Below the pieces are notes generated by a model that was not told the origin of the DNA, did no database searches, and saw only the letters and a program-made list of their open reading frames with translations. The position numbers and the translations under genes were made by a program. DNA of 13,311 nucleotides from NCBI GenBank assembly GCA_023229165.1, contig JALNZQ010000005.1, forward strand, positions 1 to 13,311, given 5' to 3'. Below are positions 1-7,996 of this stretch, one piece after another; the first letter of the stretch is position 1; every line of letters begins with the position of its first letter. The stretch comes from Methanothrix sp. (GTDB taxonomy: Archaea; Halobacteriota; Methanosarcinia; Methanotrichales; Methanotrichaceae).

Positions 1-1
1 G

Positions 2-3000
2 AGCAAGAGAATACCGGTAGCTGCAGGACTGTTCTGTCTGCCTCTTAACAAAGTGGATAAGGACTGCATTATGCAGCTTGTCTCTTCGCCCGGATTCAAC
101 TTCATCCTCCTGCCCATGAATGAGGTGCTGGCCCGCATCGCTGCTCGGGAGAGGCTTATACTGTTCTTCGGCGACCAGGTAGCCAGCCTGAGAAATAATC
201 TCAAGGATAAGAGCTTCAAGCTCGTCTTGGAGCCGAACTGGTACCAGGTGGTCTGGGATGTGAATCTCAGCTACAATACCAATTTGTCAGGATCGTCCAA
301 AGCTATATTGCATCTGGTTGAGACCAATGGACTGTCAATCAATGACTTTGCCACCAGCGATGTGGAGCTCATGGCCAGGCCGCTCACCCTGCCTGCCAAT
401 TATGTCGACGAGACAAAGATCCTGCTCAGAGATTTAGAAGGGACGGAATGCTCCTTCTTCGATGTGAATAATCAGCCTGGATGTTACATCGTCAATTCCG
501 GAGACGAGGAGCTGCTGGTTCGGACGATAATTACGGAACTGGCGAATAACAAGAGCTTGCTCATACCAACCACTGCTGAAATGATGAAGGTGGATTATGG
601 CAGTGTATCTACCAAAGGCGGGGAGCCTCAGGAGCTTTTAGTCACCTTTGAACTCGAGAGCGACAATCCGCTTCTAGCCCAGACATCCCGGATCCTTTCC
701 AGAGACATAGGACTCATAGGAGTGGTTTCTGTGGCACAGTCTCCTGCCGGCAGCAAAGTCATCTGTGCCGAAAATCCAGGGAATCTTTTTGGAGGCATCA
801 CCGGCAAGATTACTCAGATAGATCTGCTCACTAATGAAAAGAAAACGACCTACTTATGGAGTAATTCCGGATTGTTTTTCTCAGGCGGCAGCGTCATCGC
901 CCTGACTGCGAGCGGCAGAATGGCGGCGACCATCGATACAGGCGTTGAATGGTATAGCGGCACTGAAAATAGATTCACACTCTGGGATTGCGAAAGCGGC
1001 AGGGATTTGAAAACCGTAGAGCCTGGATCGTTGCGTCTTTCCTCTTTGCTGGCCGTATCCGATAATGCCAATAGGGTAATCTCAGCCACAAGAGACGATC
1101 ACGAAATCGTGGTGTGGCATGTGAACAATCCAAATGGCAGTAACATTTCCCTGCTGAGCGGGCATACAGACAGCGTATGCGGCCTGGCTGTGACCGCCGA
1201 TGGATTAAAAGCGGTATCAATATCCAGAGACGGTACTCTCAGGCTGTGGAATCTTGAAACCGGCCTACTTCTTAAAACGCTGTCGGGTCATGTCTGTTCT
1301 GGCGCGGATGCAGTGGCAATTTCAGATGACGCCACCTGGGCTGTGTGTGTGCAGTCCGGCAGCAAACTAGGAGTATGGGACCTGGTAAATGGAGCCGGTC
1401 CTGTGGAAATCGGAGGCGGTAGCGACGGGCATACAGATTCCATTACCTCGCTGTGCATCTTTGAGACGACCGGTGGCAAGAGGATCATATCAGGATCTAA
1501 GGATAAAACCGTCAAATTATGGGATGCGGTTAGCGGCAGCCTTATTCAGACTTTTGCAGGGCACACAAAAATGGTGACGGCAGTATGCGTCAGAAGCGAT
1601 ATGGCAGTATCCGTTTCCAATGATATGACCCTTAAATTATGGAGCCTATCTGAGGCTCCTGCCATATCCAGGAAGATCGAATTCGAATTCGAAAGACTGA
1701 GCACCTTTGCCGTCCATGAACTCAGCGAAAATCTATTCACAGGAGGCATAGACGGGCTGCTCAGCGTAGGCTCACAAAAAACAAAGGAGCTGGACTTCTG
1801 GAATACGTATCGACCCAATGAAACCCTGGTATCTCGCAGCCGAAACCGCATCGAGAGCACTATCGATTTCAAGGGCCCATACCGCCTCTACTTCGAAGAG
1901 GTCTTCTTCCACGTACCATTCCTGATCGCCAACAAGCTCAACTCCAATCAGGTATTCGAGGAGGCGCAAAGGTGGTACCACTACATCTTCAATCCCACTG
2001 CAAATGATGATACAGCTGGCGACGGGAGCGGTAAAGATAGGTACTGGCGGTATCTGCCCTTTAAGGAAGATAGTTTCGAAAGCTTGAAGACCCTTCTGAC
2101 CGACGGCTCGGCTCTTGCTGCCTACCGTGAGGACCCGTTTGATCCCCATGCCATTGCAGCGCTGCGAATGACAGCCTACAAGAAGGCTGTGGTGATGAAG
2201 TACATCGACAACCTGGTGGACTGGGGCGACTCCCTGTTCATGCAGGACAGTCGCGAGTCTATCAATGAGGCGGTGGGTCTCTATGTGCTGGCCTTCAATC
2301 TCCTGGGGCCGAGGCCGAAGGTGAAGACCATTAAGAGATTTGAGGAGATCGGCACCTACGAGGATTTCATCGAGGAGTATGAGGAAGAATCCGAGTTCAT
2401 GACAGAGGTCGAGAAGATTGTGTCAGGTGGTGGCGGCTCTGCCGTGCAAAGCCCGCACGGGAACATCATCACCGACTTTTGCGTGCCCGAGAATGCGAAG
2501 TTCATAGGCTACTGGGATCTGGTGGAGGATCGGATGTTCAAGATCAGGCACAGCCAGAACTTTGAGGGCATCTACCGCCAGCTCGCTCTGTTCTCGCCGT
2601 CTATTGAGCCCTCAGATCTGGTGGCGGCCGTGGCCTCGGGCATGGGCATCGGCGGAGCCCTCGCCGAGCTGAATATGTCCGTGCCCCATTACCGCTATCC
2701 AATTGTCGTGGGTATGGCTAAGGAGATGGCAGCCAATGCCATCAGCCTGGGGTCGGCTCTCCTGGATGCCATCGAGAAAAAGGATGCAGAAAAGCTGGCC
2801 AATCTGCAGAACACTCAGGAGAAAGTGATATTGAGTTTGACGACCGGCAGCAAAAGGAAAGATATTGACGAGGCCAAACGGTCAAAGGCTGCTTTAGAAG
2901 AGAGCAGAACCAGGACACTGGACAAAAAGAATTACTATGAAGGTCTATATAACGAAAACTTAAATGGGTATGAGACAGCTGCACTTGTTCTGGAAAGCAT

Positions 3001-4243
3001 CAGCTTAGCAGGTTACCCGGTAGATATCGCTTTCAGGATTGCAAAGGCTATCTTTGCATTGGTAGATACTGATGTTGAGGTTGGTTTCTCGGGAATAGGA
3101 CCGCATAATGTCGTTAAAAAGAAATTAATTGGCGCTGATTCCTCAGAGGCAATTGCTGAAGCTACTGAAGCCGGAATAGAATTGGTGCAACATATTGCGG
3201 AGCTTATAGAAACAGCAGGCGAGCGGGTGCGCAGGCGAAACGAATGGGATTTCGAGAAAAAAGAGGCCGAGTCGGAATTGAAAGAAATAGACATCCAGCT
3301 ATTAATAGCCCAATCAGCTATAGAACAGGCGCAACTTGATATGGAGATTCATGAGAAGACGATTCAGCAAAACCAGGAAATCGAGTACTTCTACCGCAGC
3401 AAGTTCTCCAATGAAGCCCTCTACAACTGGATGATTGGCAGGCTGTCTTCTCTCTACTTCCAGTCCTACAAGACCGCCTACGACATGGCCAAGTCTGCGG
3501 AAAAGTGCCTGCAATATGATATCCCATCAACAGCCACCTACATCACGCCGACTCACTGGGATAGCCTGAGGAAGGGCCTGCTGGCAGGGGAGGCTCTGCT
3601 GCTGCAGATTGATCAGATGGAGAAATCTCACATGGCCCAGGATAGCCGCTTTATTGAGATCGAGAAGACCATCTCCATGAAAAAGACCTATTCAGGATCT
3701 CTGCTGCTCCTCATGGCCAAAGGGGCCTGTGAGTTCCAGCTCAGAGAAGAGCTCTTCGATCGAGATTACCCCGGCCACTACTTCAGGATTATCAAGACCA
3801 TTGAGCTGACTTTAGTAACGCAAAGGCAGCTGGAGCCCTACCAATCGGTCAATGTTACGCTGATTCAACTGGGCAACAAGACACTGCTGACTCCGGACGC
3901 GGCAGCAGTTTCATATCTTATGGGCAAGGGCAGCAGCAGCGATCAGCCCGACTCGAAGACGCTGCGGGTGAACTGGAGAGCCAACCAGCAGGTGGCCGTA
4001 TCCAGGGTAAATGAGAGAGATGCAGGCATGTTCTGCATGGACTTCATCTTCGACAATCGATACTTCCCGTTCGAGGGCACGGGACTTGTCTCATCCTGGA
4101 GGCTGGAGATACCCCTTGGAACCAATCCTGATCTTGTGGCCAGCAAGATCCTGGACCTAGAGGATGTTCTCATTCACATCAGGTATACAGCGAAGAGCGA
4201 TCGAGGACGCTTCAAGACGGATGTGGAAAAACTGCTGCGCTAG
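2..4243 (+). CDS. Tc toxin TcA-like protein with inserted WD40 propeller (5' partial)
   Basis: The reading frame is open from the left edge, so the GTG at 53 is probably internal; residues below count from it. In the known family, TcA subunits form a pentameric shell around a syringe-like alpha-helical channel that injects a toxic enzyme carried by the TcB-TcC cocoon. Visible parts: beta-rich shell segment (about 1-215, with SGDEELLV near 150); seven WD40 blades (about 215-540); conserved TcA shell from FERLSTFAVHELSENL (543), including TGGIDGLLS and LYFEEVFFHVPFLIA (about 611) and RWYHYIFNP; channel helices and coiled coil (about 835-1110) with a hydrophobic tip near 973-1020; TcB-binding C-terminus (about 1165-1396) with HWDSLRKGLLAGEALLLQ, DYPGHYFRIIKTIELT, PFEGTGL and DVLIHIRYTAK. 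The end matches the usual TcA end. No TcB or TcC gene lies downstream. The family call is strong; the target cell and receptor are unknown. Confidence 0.88.
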   Translation, partial: SKRIPVAAGLFCLPLNKVDKDCIMQLVSSPGFNFILLPMNEVLARIAARERLILFFGDQVASLRNNLKDKSFKLVLEPNWYQVVWDVNLSYNTNLSGSSKAILHLVETNGLSINDFATSDVELMARPLTLPANYVDETKILLRDLEGTECSFFDVNNQPGCYIVNSGDEELLVRTIITELANNKSLLIPTTAEMMKVDYGSVSTKGGEPQELLVTFELESDNPLLAQTSRILSRDIGLIGVVSVAQSPAGSKVICAENPGNLFGGITGKITQIDLLTNEKKTTYLWSNSGLFFSGGSVIALTASGRMAATIDTGVEWYSGTENRFTLWDCESGRDLKTVEPGSLRLSSLLAVSDNANRVISATRDDHEIVVWHVNNPNGSNISLLSGHTDSVCGLAVTADGLKAVSISRDGTLRLWNLETGLLLKTLSGHVCSGADAVAISDDATWAVCVQSGSKLGVWDLVNGAGPVEIGGGSDGHTDSITSLCIFETTGGKRIISGSKDKTVKLWDAVSGSLIQTFAGHTKMVTAVCVRSDMAVSVSNDMTLKLWSLSEAPAISRKIEFEFERLSTFAVHELSENLFTGGIDGLLSVGSQKTKELDFWNTYRPNETLVSRSRNRIESTIDFKGPYRLYFEEVFFHVPFLIANKLNSNQVFEEAQRWYHYIFNPTANDDTAGDGSGKDRYWRYLPFKEDSFESLKTLLTDGSALAAYREDPFDPHAIAALRMTAYKKAVVMKYIDNLVDWGDSLFMQDSRESINEAVGLYVLAFNLLGPRPKVKTIKRFEEIGTYEDFIEEYEEESEFMTEVEKIVSGGGGSAVQSPHGNIITDFCVPENAKFIGYWDLVEDRMFKIRHSQNFEGIYRQLALFSPSIEPSDLVAAVASGMGIGGALAELNMSVPHYRYPIVVGMAKEMAANAISLGSALLDAIEKKDAEKLANLQNTQEKVILSLTTGSKRKDIDEAKRSKAALEESRTRTLDKKNYYEGLYNENLNGYETAALVLESISLAGYPVDIAFRIAKAIFALVDTDVEVGFSGIGPHNVVKKKLIGADSSEAIAEATEAGIELVQHIAELIETAGERVRRRNEWDFEKKEAESELKEIDIQLLIAQSAIEQAQLDMEIHEKTIQQNQEIEYFYRSKFSNEALYNWMIGRLSSLYFQSYKTAYDMAKSAEKCLQYDIPSTATYITPTHWDSLRKGLLAGEALLLQIDQMEKSHMAQDSRFIEIEKTISMKKTYSGSLLLLMAKGACEFQLREELFDRDYPGHYFRIIKTIELTLVTQRQLEPYQSVNVTLIQLGNKTLLTPDAAAVSYLMGKGSSSDQPDSKTLRVNWRANQQVAVSRVNERDAGMFCMDFIFDNRYFPFEGTGLVSSWRLEIPLGTNPDLVASKILDLEDVLIHIRYTAKSDRGRFKTDVEKLLR
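695..1675 (+). other. Seven-bladed WD40 propeller insert within the TcA-like gene
   Basis: This segment encodes WD40 repeats. The blade-ending motifs are FTLWD, VVWH, LRLWN, GVWD, VKLWD and LKLWS, with Trp at residues 311, 355, 399, 442, 490 and 530 (from the GTG at 53). The spacings of 44, 44, 43, 48 and 40 fit WD repeats. A degenerate first blade ends near KITQIDLL (about 253), giving seven, the number needed to close a propeller. GH dipeptides (SGHTDSV, SGHV, DGHTDSI, AGHTKMV) fall at the expected places. WD40 propellers are protein-binding platforms, so a role in binding a receptor or partner is inferred. Confidence 0.85.
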
Positions 4244-4275
4244 TGGATGCAGCACCCCATTAAATGTGCGAAGGC

Positions 4276-4326
4276 GGAAAGCTCCCGCTCTATGCCAGCG
4301 GGGGAATCTTTCCCCAGCATTCTTTT
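4276..4326 (+). terminator. Hairpin terminator candidate after the TcA-like gene
   Basis: An outer stem GGAAAG/CTTTCC (4276-4281 with 4308-4313) encloses, across a 3-nt bulge AAT, an inner 8-bp stem (4282-4289 with 4297-4304, one G-T pair) and a 7-nt loop CTATGCC. A T-rich run (TTCTTTT) follows at about 4320-4326. It starts 32 nt after the stop codon of the TcA-like gene and precedes the antiporter gene, so it probably separates the two transcripts. Archaeal termination relies mainly on T-runs, so the hairpin could instead protect the 3' end. Confidence 0.6.
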
Positions 4327-4371
4327 CTAAGAGACGGCTTTTTGTAGTTTAATGAATTTAAAGCATTCTTG

Positions 4372-5430
4372 ATGCGCGTACTGCAATTGCTGCTCATCTT
4401 CTTGCCGGTTGCCCTGCTGGCGCATTTTGCCGGCATAAGTGAGATCTTCGTCTTTGCCGCTTCAGCTCTGGCTATTATTCCTCTGGCAAAGATCCTGGGC
4501 GAGGCTACGGAGGTTTTAGCAGAGAAGACCGGCCCGCGCGTGGGAGGGCTTCTCAATGCTACTTTCGGCAATGCTGCGGAGCTGATCATCACCATGGCTG
4601 CCATTCGCGCCGGGCAGATGCAGCTGGTACTGGCCTCTATCACCGGCTCCATTCTGGGCAACCTTCTCATGGTCCTGGGCTTTGCCATGTTGTTAGGCGG
4701 CCTTAAAAACGGCCGGCAATTGTTCGACCGCCGCCATGTGGATACCGATGCTACCATGACCGTTCTGGCCCTGATCGCCATGAGCGTGCCTTCTCTCTTC
4801 AGCCTTTACATCCCGAACGCCCTGCTGGTGGAGGAGCTGAGCCAGACTACTGCCGTAGCCATGTTGATCCTCTACATGCTCTTTATCGTCTACACTTTGA
4901 GGAGCTGCACTTCTGAGAAATGCGATGCCGTAACGGCAAGAGAGGCCCTGCCCGTGCACTCCTGGAGCACCAGCAAGGCATCAGCCGTCATGGGCCTCTC
5001 CATGGTCGGCATCGTCCTGATGAGCGAGCTTTTAGTAGCATCGGTGGAGGCGGTCACGGCTATTCTGGGCCTCACGCCATTTTTCGTGGGAATTATCATC
5101 GTGCCCATTATCGGCAACGTGGCCGAGCACCTGGTCGCGGTTCAGGCAGCCAGGCAGAATAAGATGGATCTGTCTCTATCTATTGCTCTCGGTTCCAGTC
5201 TGCAGATTGCTCTCTTTGTGACGCCGGTGCTGGTCTTCGCATCGCTGCTTTTTGGCAGTCCCCTCACGCTGCAGTTCAATCAACTGGAGCTGATCGCCCT
5301 GACAGCTGCGTCCATGATCTCGGCCCTGGTCTCTTTGGACGGGGAGTCCAACTGGCTGGAGGGGGCTATGCTGCTGGCGGTTTACGGCATCCTGGGGCTG
5401 GCGTTCTTCTTCTTGCCTTTGAAGCTCTAA
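4372..5430 (+). CDS. cax: Ca2+/H+ antiporter, CAX family
   Basis: Integral membrane exchanger expected to expel Ca2+ in return for H+. The 352-residue protein is almost entirely hydrophobic helices and carries both diagnostic CAX repeats. The c-1 repeat is GNAAELIITMAAIRAG (residues 66-81) and c-2 begins GNVAEHLVAVQAA (from 248), continuing through the conserved LGSSLQIALF. The acidic residues E70 and E252 sit where the family binds cation. A short acidic-poor linker (about 176-200) divides the two halves, and length is normal for a microbial CAX. I chose ATG 4372; an adjacent in-frame TTG at 4369 would add one residue. No clear Shine-Dalgarno is visible. The gene converges on the EamA transporter with only 8 bp between stop codons. 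It lies after a likely terminator, so co-transcription with the TcA-like gene is doubtful. Confidence 0.9.
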   Translation: MRVLQLLLIFLPVALLAHFAGISEIFVFAASALAIIPLAKILGEATEVLAEKTGPRVGGLLNATFGNAAELIITMAAIRAGQMQLVLASITGSILGNLLMVLGFAMLLGGLKNGRQLFDRRHVDTDATMTVLALIAMSVPSLFSLYIPNALLVEELSQTTAVAMLILYMLFIVYTLRSCTSEKCDAVTAREALPVHSWSTSKASAVMGLSMVGIVLMSELLVASVEAVTAILGLTPFFVGIIIVPIIGNVAEHLVAVQAARQNKMDLSLSIALGSSLQIALFVTPVLVFASLLFGSPLTLQFNQLELIALTAASMISALVSLDGESNWLEGAMLLAVYGILGLAFFFLPLKL

Positions 5431-5438
5431 CAAAAAGA

Positions 5439-6332
5439 TCAAGAAACCAGGTATACCCCAACTACTATCAAGAGTATGGCGACAGTCTTCTGAGCCATCG
5501 TTTTTCTATCCATCTCCTCCTGCAAGATTCCCGGAACAAACAGTCCCAAGAGGATGACATAGACCAGTGTGACGAAGGGCTGAAGAGCAGCCACGCTGGA
5601 GACCAGAGCCACGGAGCCGACGGCATAGGCGAAGATGAAGGCACCCCTGCCCAGGAAATCAAAGATCTCGTCAGCCAGGAGGACAGAGAGCAGAAACGGG
5701 CCATTGCGGAAATATGCGGCAAACTCTCTTCGGACCGGCTCATACCTGAAAAGCGGCAAGACTGCCAGCAGGCTGCCCAATGATGACCAGAGAATCAAAT
5801 GCCATTCGTTCATGAAGGCAAGAAGGTATTTGGCAGCCAGGGCATAGATGGCGCTGAAGATCCAGAAGACTGCCATGTACTTTAAAGCCGGTGAGAGGAT
5901 AGCCGGCCCGCTTCCTTGCGCCGGCCTGTAGGATATTAATAAGGCGCTGCATATCAGCAAAGTGCCTCCTGCATAATCTTTGGCGGCAAGAGTCTCACCC
6001 AGAAAGATAAATGCGCCTAAAAAGACGAGGACGGGAAAGACGTATACCATGGCCGCTACCCTGCTGGTCTCCTCCACCTGAAGGGCGAGCAGGTAGGCAG
6101 CCCAGAGTACCACCTGGCAGCCGCCCGCCGCCAGGGCATAAACCGACTGTGGGAAGATATATCCCCATCCCAAATAGGCAGGGATGGAAACGATTAGGAG
6201 CTGCTGCATTATCACCAGAGCGGCCAGGTAGGCCAGAGGATCTCGCACATACCTGCCCAGGATGAACTTGTCGATAATCCCGGTAACTGCAAGAGCAGAT
6301 GCGCCCACTAGAGAGAGGAAAAGCCAGTTCAC
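5439..6332 (-). CDS. EamA/DMT-superfamily membrane transporter
   Basis: The protein has about ten hydrophobic helices in two similar halves, the layout of EamA (drug/metabolite transporter) permeases. Each half is about 130-140 residues, split by a short polar linker near YRPAQGSGPA. The start reads VNWLFLSLVGASALAVTG, followed by IIDKFILGRYVRDPLAY, which fits an EamA N-terminus with its first helix. FIFLGET near the end of half one is typical of the family. I prefer GTG at 6332 (297 residues) to the farther TTG at 6404, because the extra 24 residues are polar and unlike EamA starts. A TATA-like TTTTTACA lies about 26 nt before that GTG, so the mRNA may be leaderless. The substrate cannot be deduced; family members export or import small metabolites such as amino acids. 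Divergent from the gene at 6463. Confidence 0.8.
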   Translation of the reverse strand: MNWLFLSLVGASALAVTGIIDKFILGRYVRDPLAYLAALVIMQQLLIVSIPAYLGWGYIFPQSVYALAAGGCQVVLWAAYLLALQVEETSRVAAMVYVFPVLVFLGAFIFLGETLAAKDYAGGTLLICSALLISYRPAQGSGPAILSPALKYMAVFWIFSAIYALAAKYLLAFMNEWHLILWSSLGSLLAVLPLFRYEPVRREFAAYFRNGPFLLSVLLADEIFDFLGRGAFIFAYAVGSVALVSSVAALQPFVTLVYVILLGLFVPGILQEEMDRKTMAQKTVAILLIVVGVYLVS

Positions 6333-6462
6333 AATTCTACACGGGACTGACGAATGTAAAAAGCTTTTTGCATTTGGATCAGTTAACACTCTAAACCGGT
6401 GCAAAGATACTTATCGTTTAGCAAAGCAATGAATTGTTAATACATTCAAAGGAGGACTTTGT

Positions 6463-7125
6463 ATGGAAAGCAGAAAATTGATTATGGCGGGTCTGATTGC
6501 AGCCGTCTTAGTCTGCAATCTATCGGTGTCGCTGGCACAAAATGCCAGGCCTGGTGATGACTTAAAAGGTCAATTGCTCTACGAAGAAAACTTTTCCACC
6601 AGCAAAGGCAGCCTTTGGGCAGGCTCTTCCGATGATAATTGGACATACTATTTCGATAATGGAAGATACAAAATGGTCGTCTATCGTATGAATAGCTGGA
6701 AGAGCTATGCCACAAGAAATAACTACAGCAATTTTATTATGGATGTGCAAGCGAGGCAAGAAGGCGGCACCAACGACAATGTTTACGGTGCGATAATCAG
6801 AAAGGTCGACTGGAACAACTACTATAATTTCCTGATATCAGGAGACGGTTATTATCAGATAGCTATAAGGGAGAACGGCAAATGGTCTCCGGCTAGCTGG
6901 AAGAGATCAGATGCCATTAACATGGGAAATGCAACCAATCTTATCAGGGTTATATGCAATGAGGATGCGTTCTCCTTTTACGTAAATGATGTACTGCTGG
7001 AAGAATATAAGGATAGCAGCTTTTCATCGGGAAATATCGGCCTGACTGCCGGCACAAATTATGCAATCGGTTCGGCTGAGGTGAGCTTTGACAATCTCAC
7101 CATCTGGCAGATAAAAAACAGCTAG
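6463..7125 (+). CDS. Secreted concanavalin-like-fold (DUF1080/LamG-like) protein
   Basis: The 220-residue product has a signal peptide (about 1-25: basic MESRK, a hydrophobic core, and likely cleavage after VSLA). No lipobox is visible. The mature part resembles the concanavalin-like beta-sandwich of the DUF1080/LamG group. Visible elements are an N-terminal LLYEENFS strand, VYGAIIRKVDWNNYYNFLIS with SGDGYYQIAI (about 107-135), LIRVICNEDAFSFYVNDVLL (160-179), SSGNIGLTAG and a final VSFDNLTIW. Five N-X-S/T sequons in the mature protein (N43, N59, N87, N156, N211) suggest archaeal N-glycosylation and a surface location. Such domains usually bind carbohydrate or act as adhesion modules; no catalytic residues can be assigned. 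The start is fixed by a strong AAAGGAGG (6448-6455), 7 nt before ATG. It is probably a single-gene unit, with no same-strand neighbour close by. Confidence 0.75.
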   Translation: MESRKLIMAGLIAAVLVCNLSVSLAQNARPGDDLKGQLLYEENFSTSKGSLWAGSSDDNWTYYFDNGRYKMVVYRMNSWKSYATRNNYSNFIMDVQARQEGGTNDNVYGAIIRKVDWNNYYNFLISGDGYYQIAIRENGKWSPASWKRSDAINMGNATNLIRVICNEDAFSFYVNDVLLEEYKDSSFSSGNIGLTAGTNYAIGSAEVSFDNLTIWQIKNS

Positions 7126-7218
7126 AGAGAAGGCGATAAAATCCAGGCGCAATCCTGAAAGCTAAATTTGCATGGGAATTGGAAAATGTCAGAGTTTCGG
7201 GCTGCTCGGCCTTCATCT

Positions 7219-7230
7219 CATGCATTTTTT
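7219..7230 (+). terminator. T-run, possible terminator of the 6463-7125 gene
   Basis: CATGCA (7219-7224) is followed directly by six Ts (7225-7230), about 100 nt after the stop codon of the secreted-protein gene. A matching TGCATG lies at 7169-7174, but the 44-nt spacing makes a real stem doubtful. T-runs alone can terminate archaeal transcription. The run overlaps the 3' end of the convergent gene. Confidence 0.3.
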
Positions 7231-7729
7231 AAAATTCTTGTGCCGAAATTCTCTTGAAAGATGAATCGAGCCGGATCCTGACCACGGGAATGTCTTTTGT
7301 CTTCTCCTGTACTACCTCATCCGGCGCGCCCTCTGGATCAAATCCATACATGGAGCGATTTAGGCCACTGCTAAGCAGGATCTGCCTTATTGCCAGCAGC
7401 TTCTCTGCAGCGTCATGAACCGGCTCCCCGCGCCCGGAAAAGCGGCCGCCAGGCAAGAGCACCTCAACCTCTGGATCGGCCAGTAGGTTCAGGTACCACT
7501 GTCCTTTCATCTCTTTTCCCTGATAGCAGTATATCATCTGCCCGATTTGGGCATAGCTCACTGGAGTATAGCGAATCTTGCCCGTCTTCCTGCCTCTGAT
7601 TCCAAGCACCATAATGTCTCCTGTGAGGGAATTGGATATGATCCGTCCCCAGCCACTCCGGAATGCCGGGACGACAATAAACCGATTGACAAAACGGAAA
7701 AACGCTCTTAGAACTGATCTGCTGTCCAT
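7229..7729 (-). CDS. Ddn-like F420-dependent nitroreductase/quinone reductase family protein
   Basis: The 166-residue protein carries the family signature GRKTGKIRYTPVSY (about 46-59), matching the GR(K/R)(S/T)G-x-R-x-TP motif that holds the phosphate end of deazaflavin F420. The second conserved block, WYLNLLADPEVEV (78-90), is followed by a short beta-strand GRFSGRGEPV. These are the marks of the Ddn/DUF385 split-barrel family, which reduces quinones, nitro compounds or other acceptors with F420H2. F420 is abundant in methanogens, so the cofactor is plausible. Length is typical. The N-terminal helix (about 5-25) is amphipathic to hydrophobic and may touch the membrane, as in mycobacterial Ddn. 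The physiological acceptor is unknown. It is transcribed alone on the minus strand, divergent from the 44-codon ORF and the CrtC-like gene. Confidence 0.8.
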   Translation of the reverse strand: MDSRSVLRAFFRFVNRFIVVPAFRSGWGRIISNSLTGDIMVLGIRGRKTGKIRYTPVSYAQIGQMIYCYQGKEMKGQWYLNLLADPEVEVLLPGGRFSGRGEPVHDAAEKLLAIRQILLSSGLNRSMYGFDPEGAPDEVVQEKTKDIPVVRIRLDSSFKRISAQEF

Positions 7730-7811
7730 TCAATCCCTTCCTTCTGCGCTGATGCATTTTTTTGGATTATGCCGATACTATTATTTCAGTTTAGTCTCTA
7801 AGGAAAGAAAG

Positions 7812-7946
7812 ATGAATAAGCCGGTCATTAGTTTGAATAGCTGGAAGATCTGCGGCGTTCCCCAGGCAAAAGACCCTGAAGAGGCACTAGAGCTGCTGGG
7901 CGAAATCAATGTCGGCCCAGAAGAGAAGGCAACGATGATAGGATAG
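7812..7946 (+). CDS. Small ORF of 44 codons, doubtful
   Basis: I do not recognise the product. ATG at 7812 is preceded by a purine-rich AGGAAAG (7801-7807) at workable Shine-Dalgarno distance. The peptide starts MNKPVISLNSWKICGV and continues with a likely helix, DPEEALELLGEINVG. It has no signal peptide, membrane segment or cysteine pair. It lies between the divergent Ddn-like gene and the CrtC-like gene, ending just before a TATA-like element. It could be a real small protein, the N-terminal remnant of a decayed gene, or chance. Confidence 0.3.
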   Translation: MNKPVISLNSWKICGVPQAKDPEEALELLGEINVGPEEKATMIG

Positions 7947-7947
7947 C

Positions 7948-7955
7948 TATATTTA
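7948..7955 (+). promoter_or_regulatory. TATA-like element for the CrtC-like gene
   Basis: TATATTTA stands about 26 nt before a predicted transcription start near 7977. That start lies upstream of the GAGGAG ribosome-binding site (7987-7992) and ATG 7997. It lies downstream of the alternative ATG at 7958, which therefore looks unused. Confidence 0.45.
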
Positions 7956-7996
7956 GGATGATAATCAATTATTATCTAATGATCCAGAGGAGACTT

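Noticed and set aside
6333..6404. N-terminal extension of the EamA transporter from TTG 6404
   Set aside because: The added residues are polar, lack similarity to EamA starts, and overlap the likely promoter; GTG 6332 fits better.
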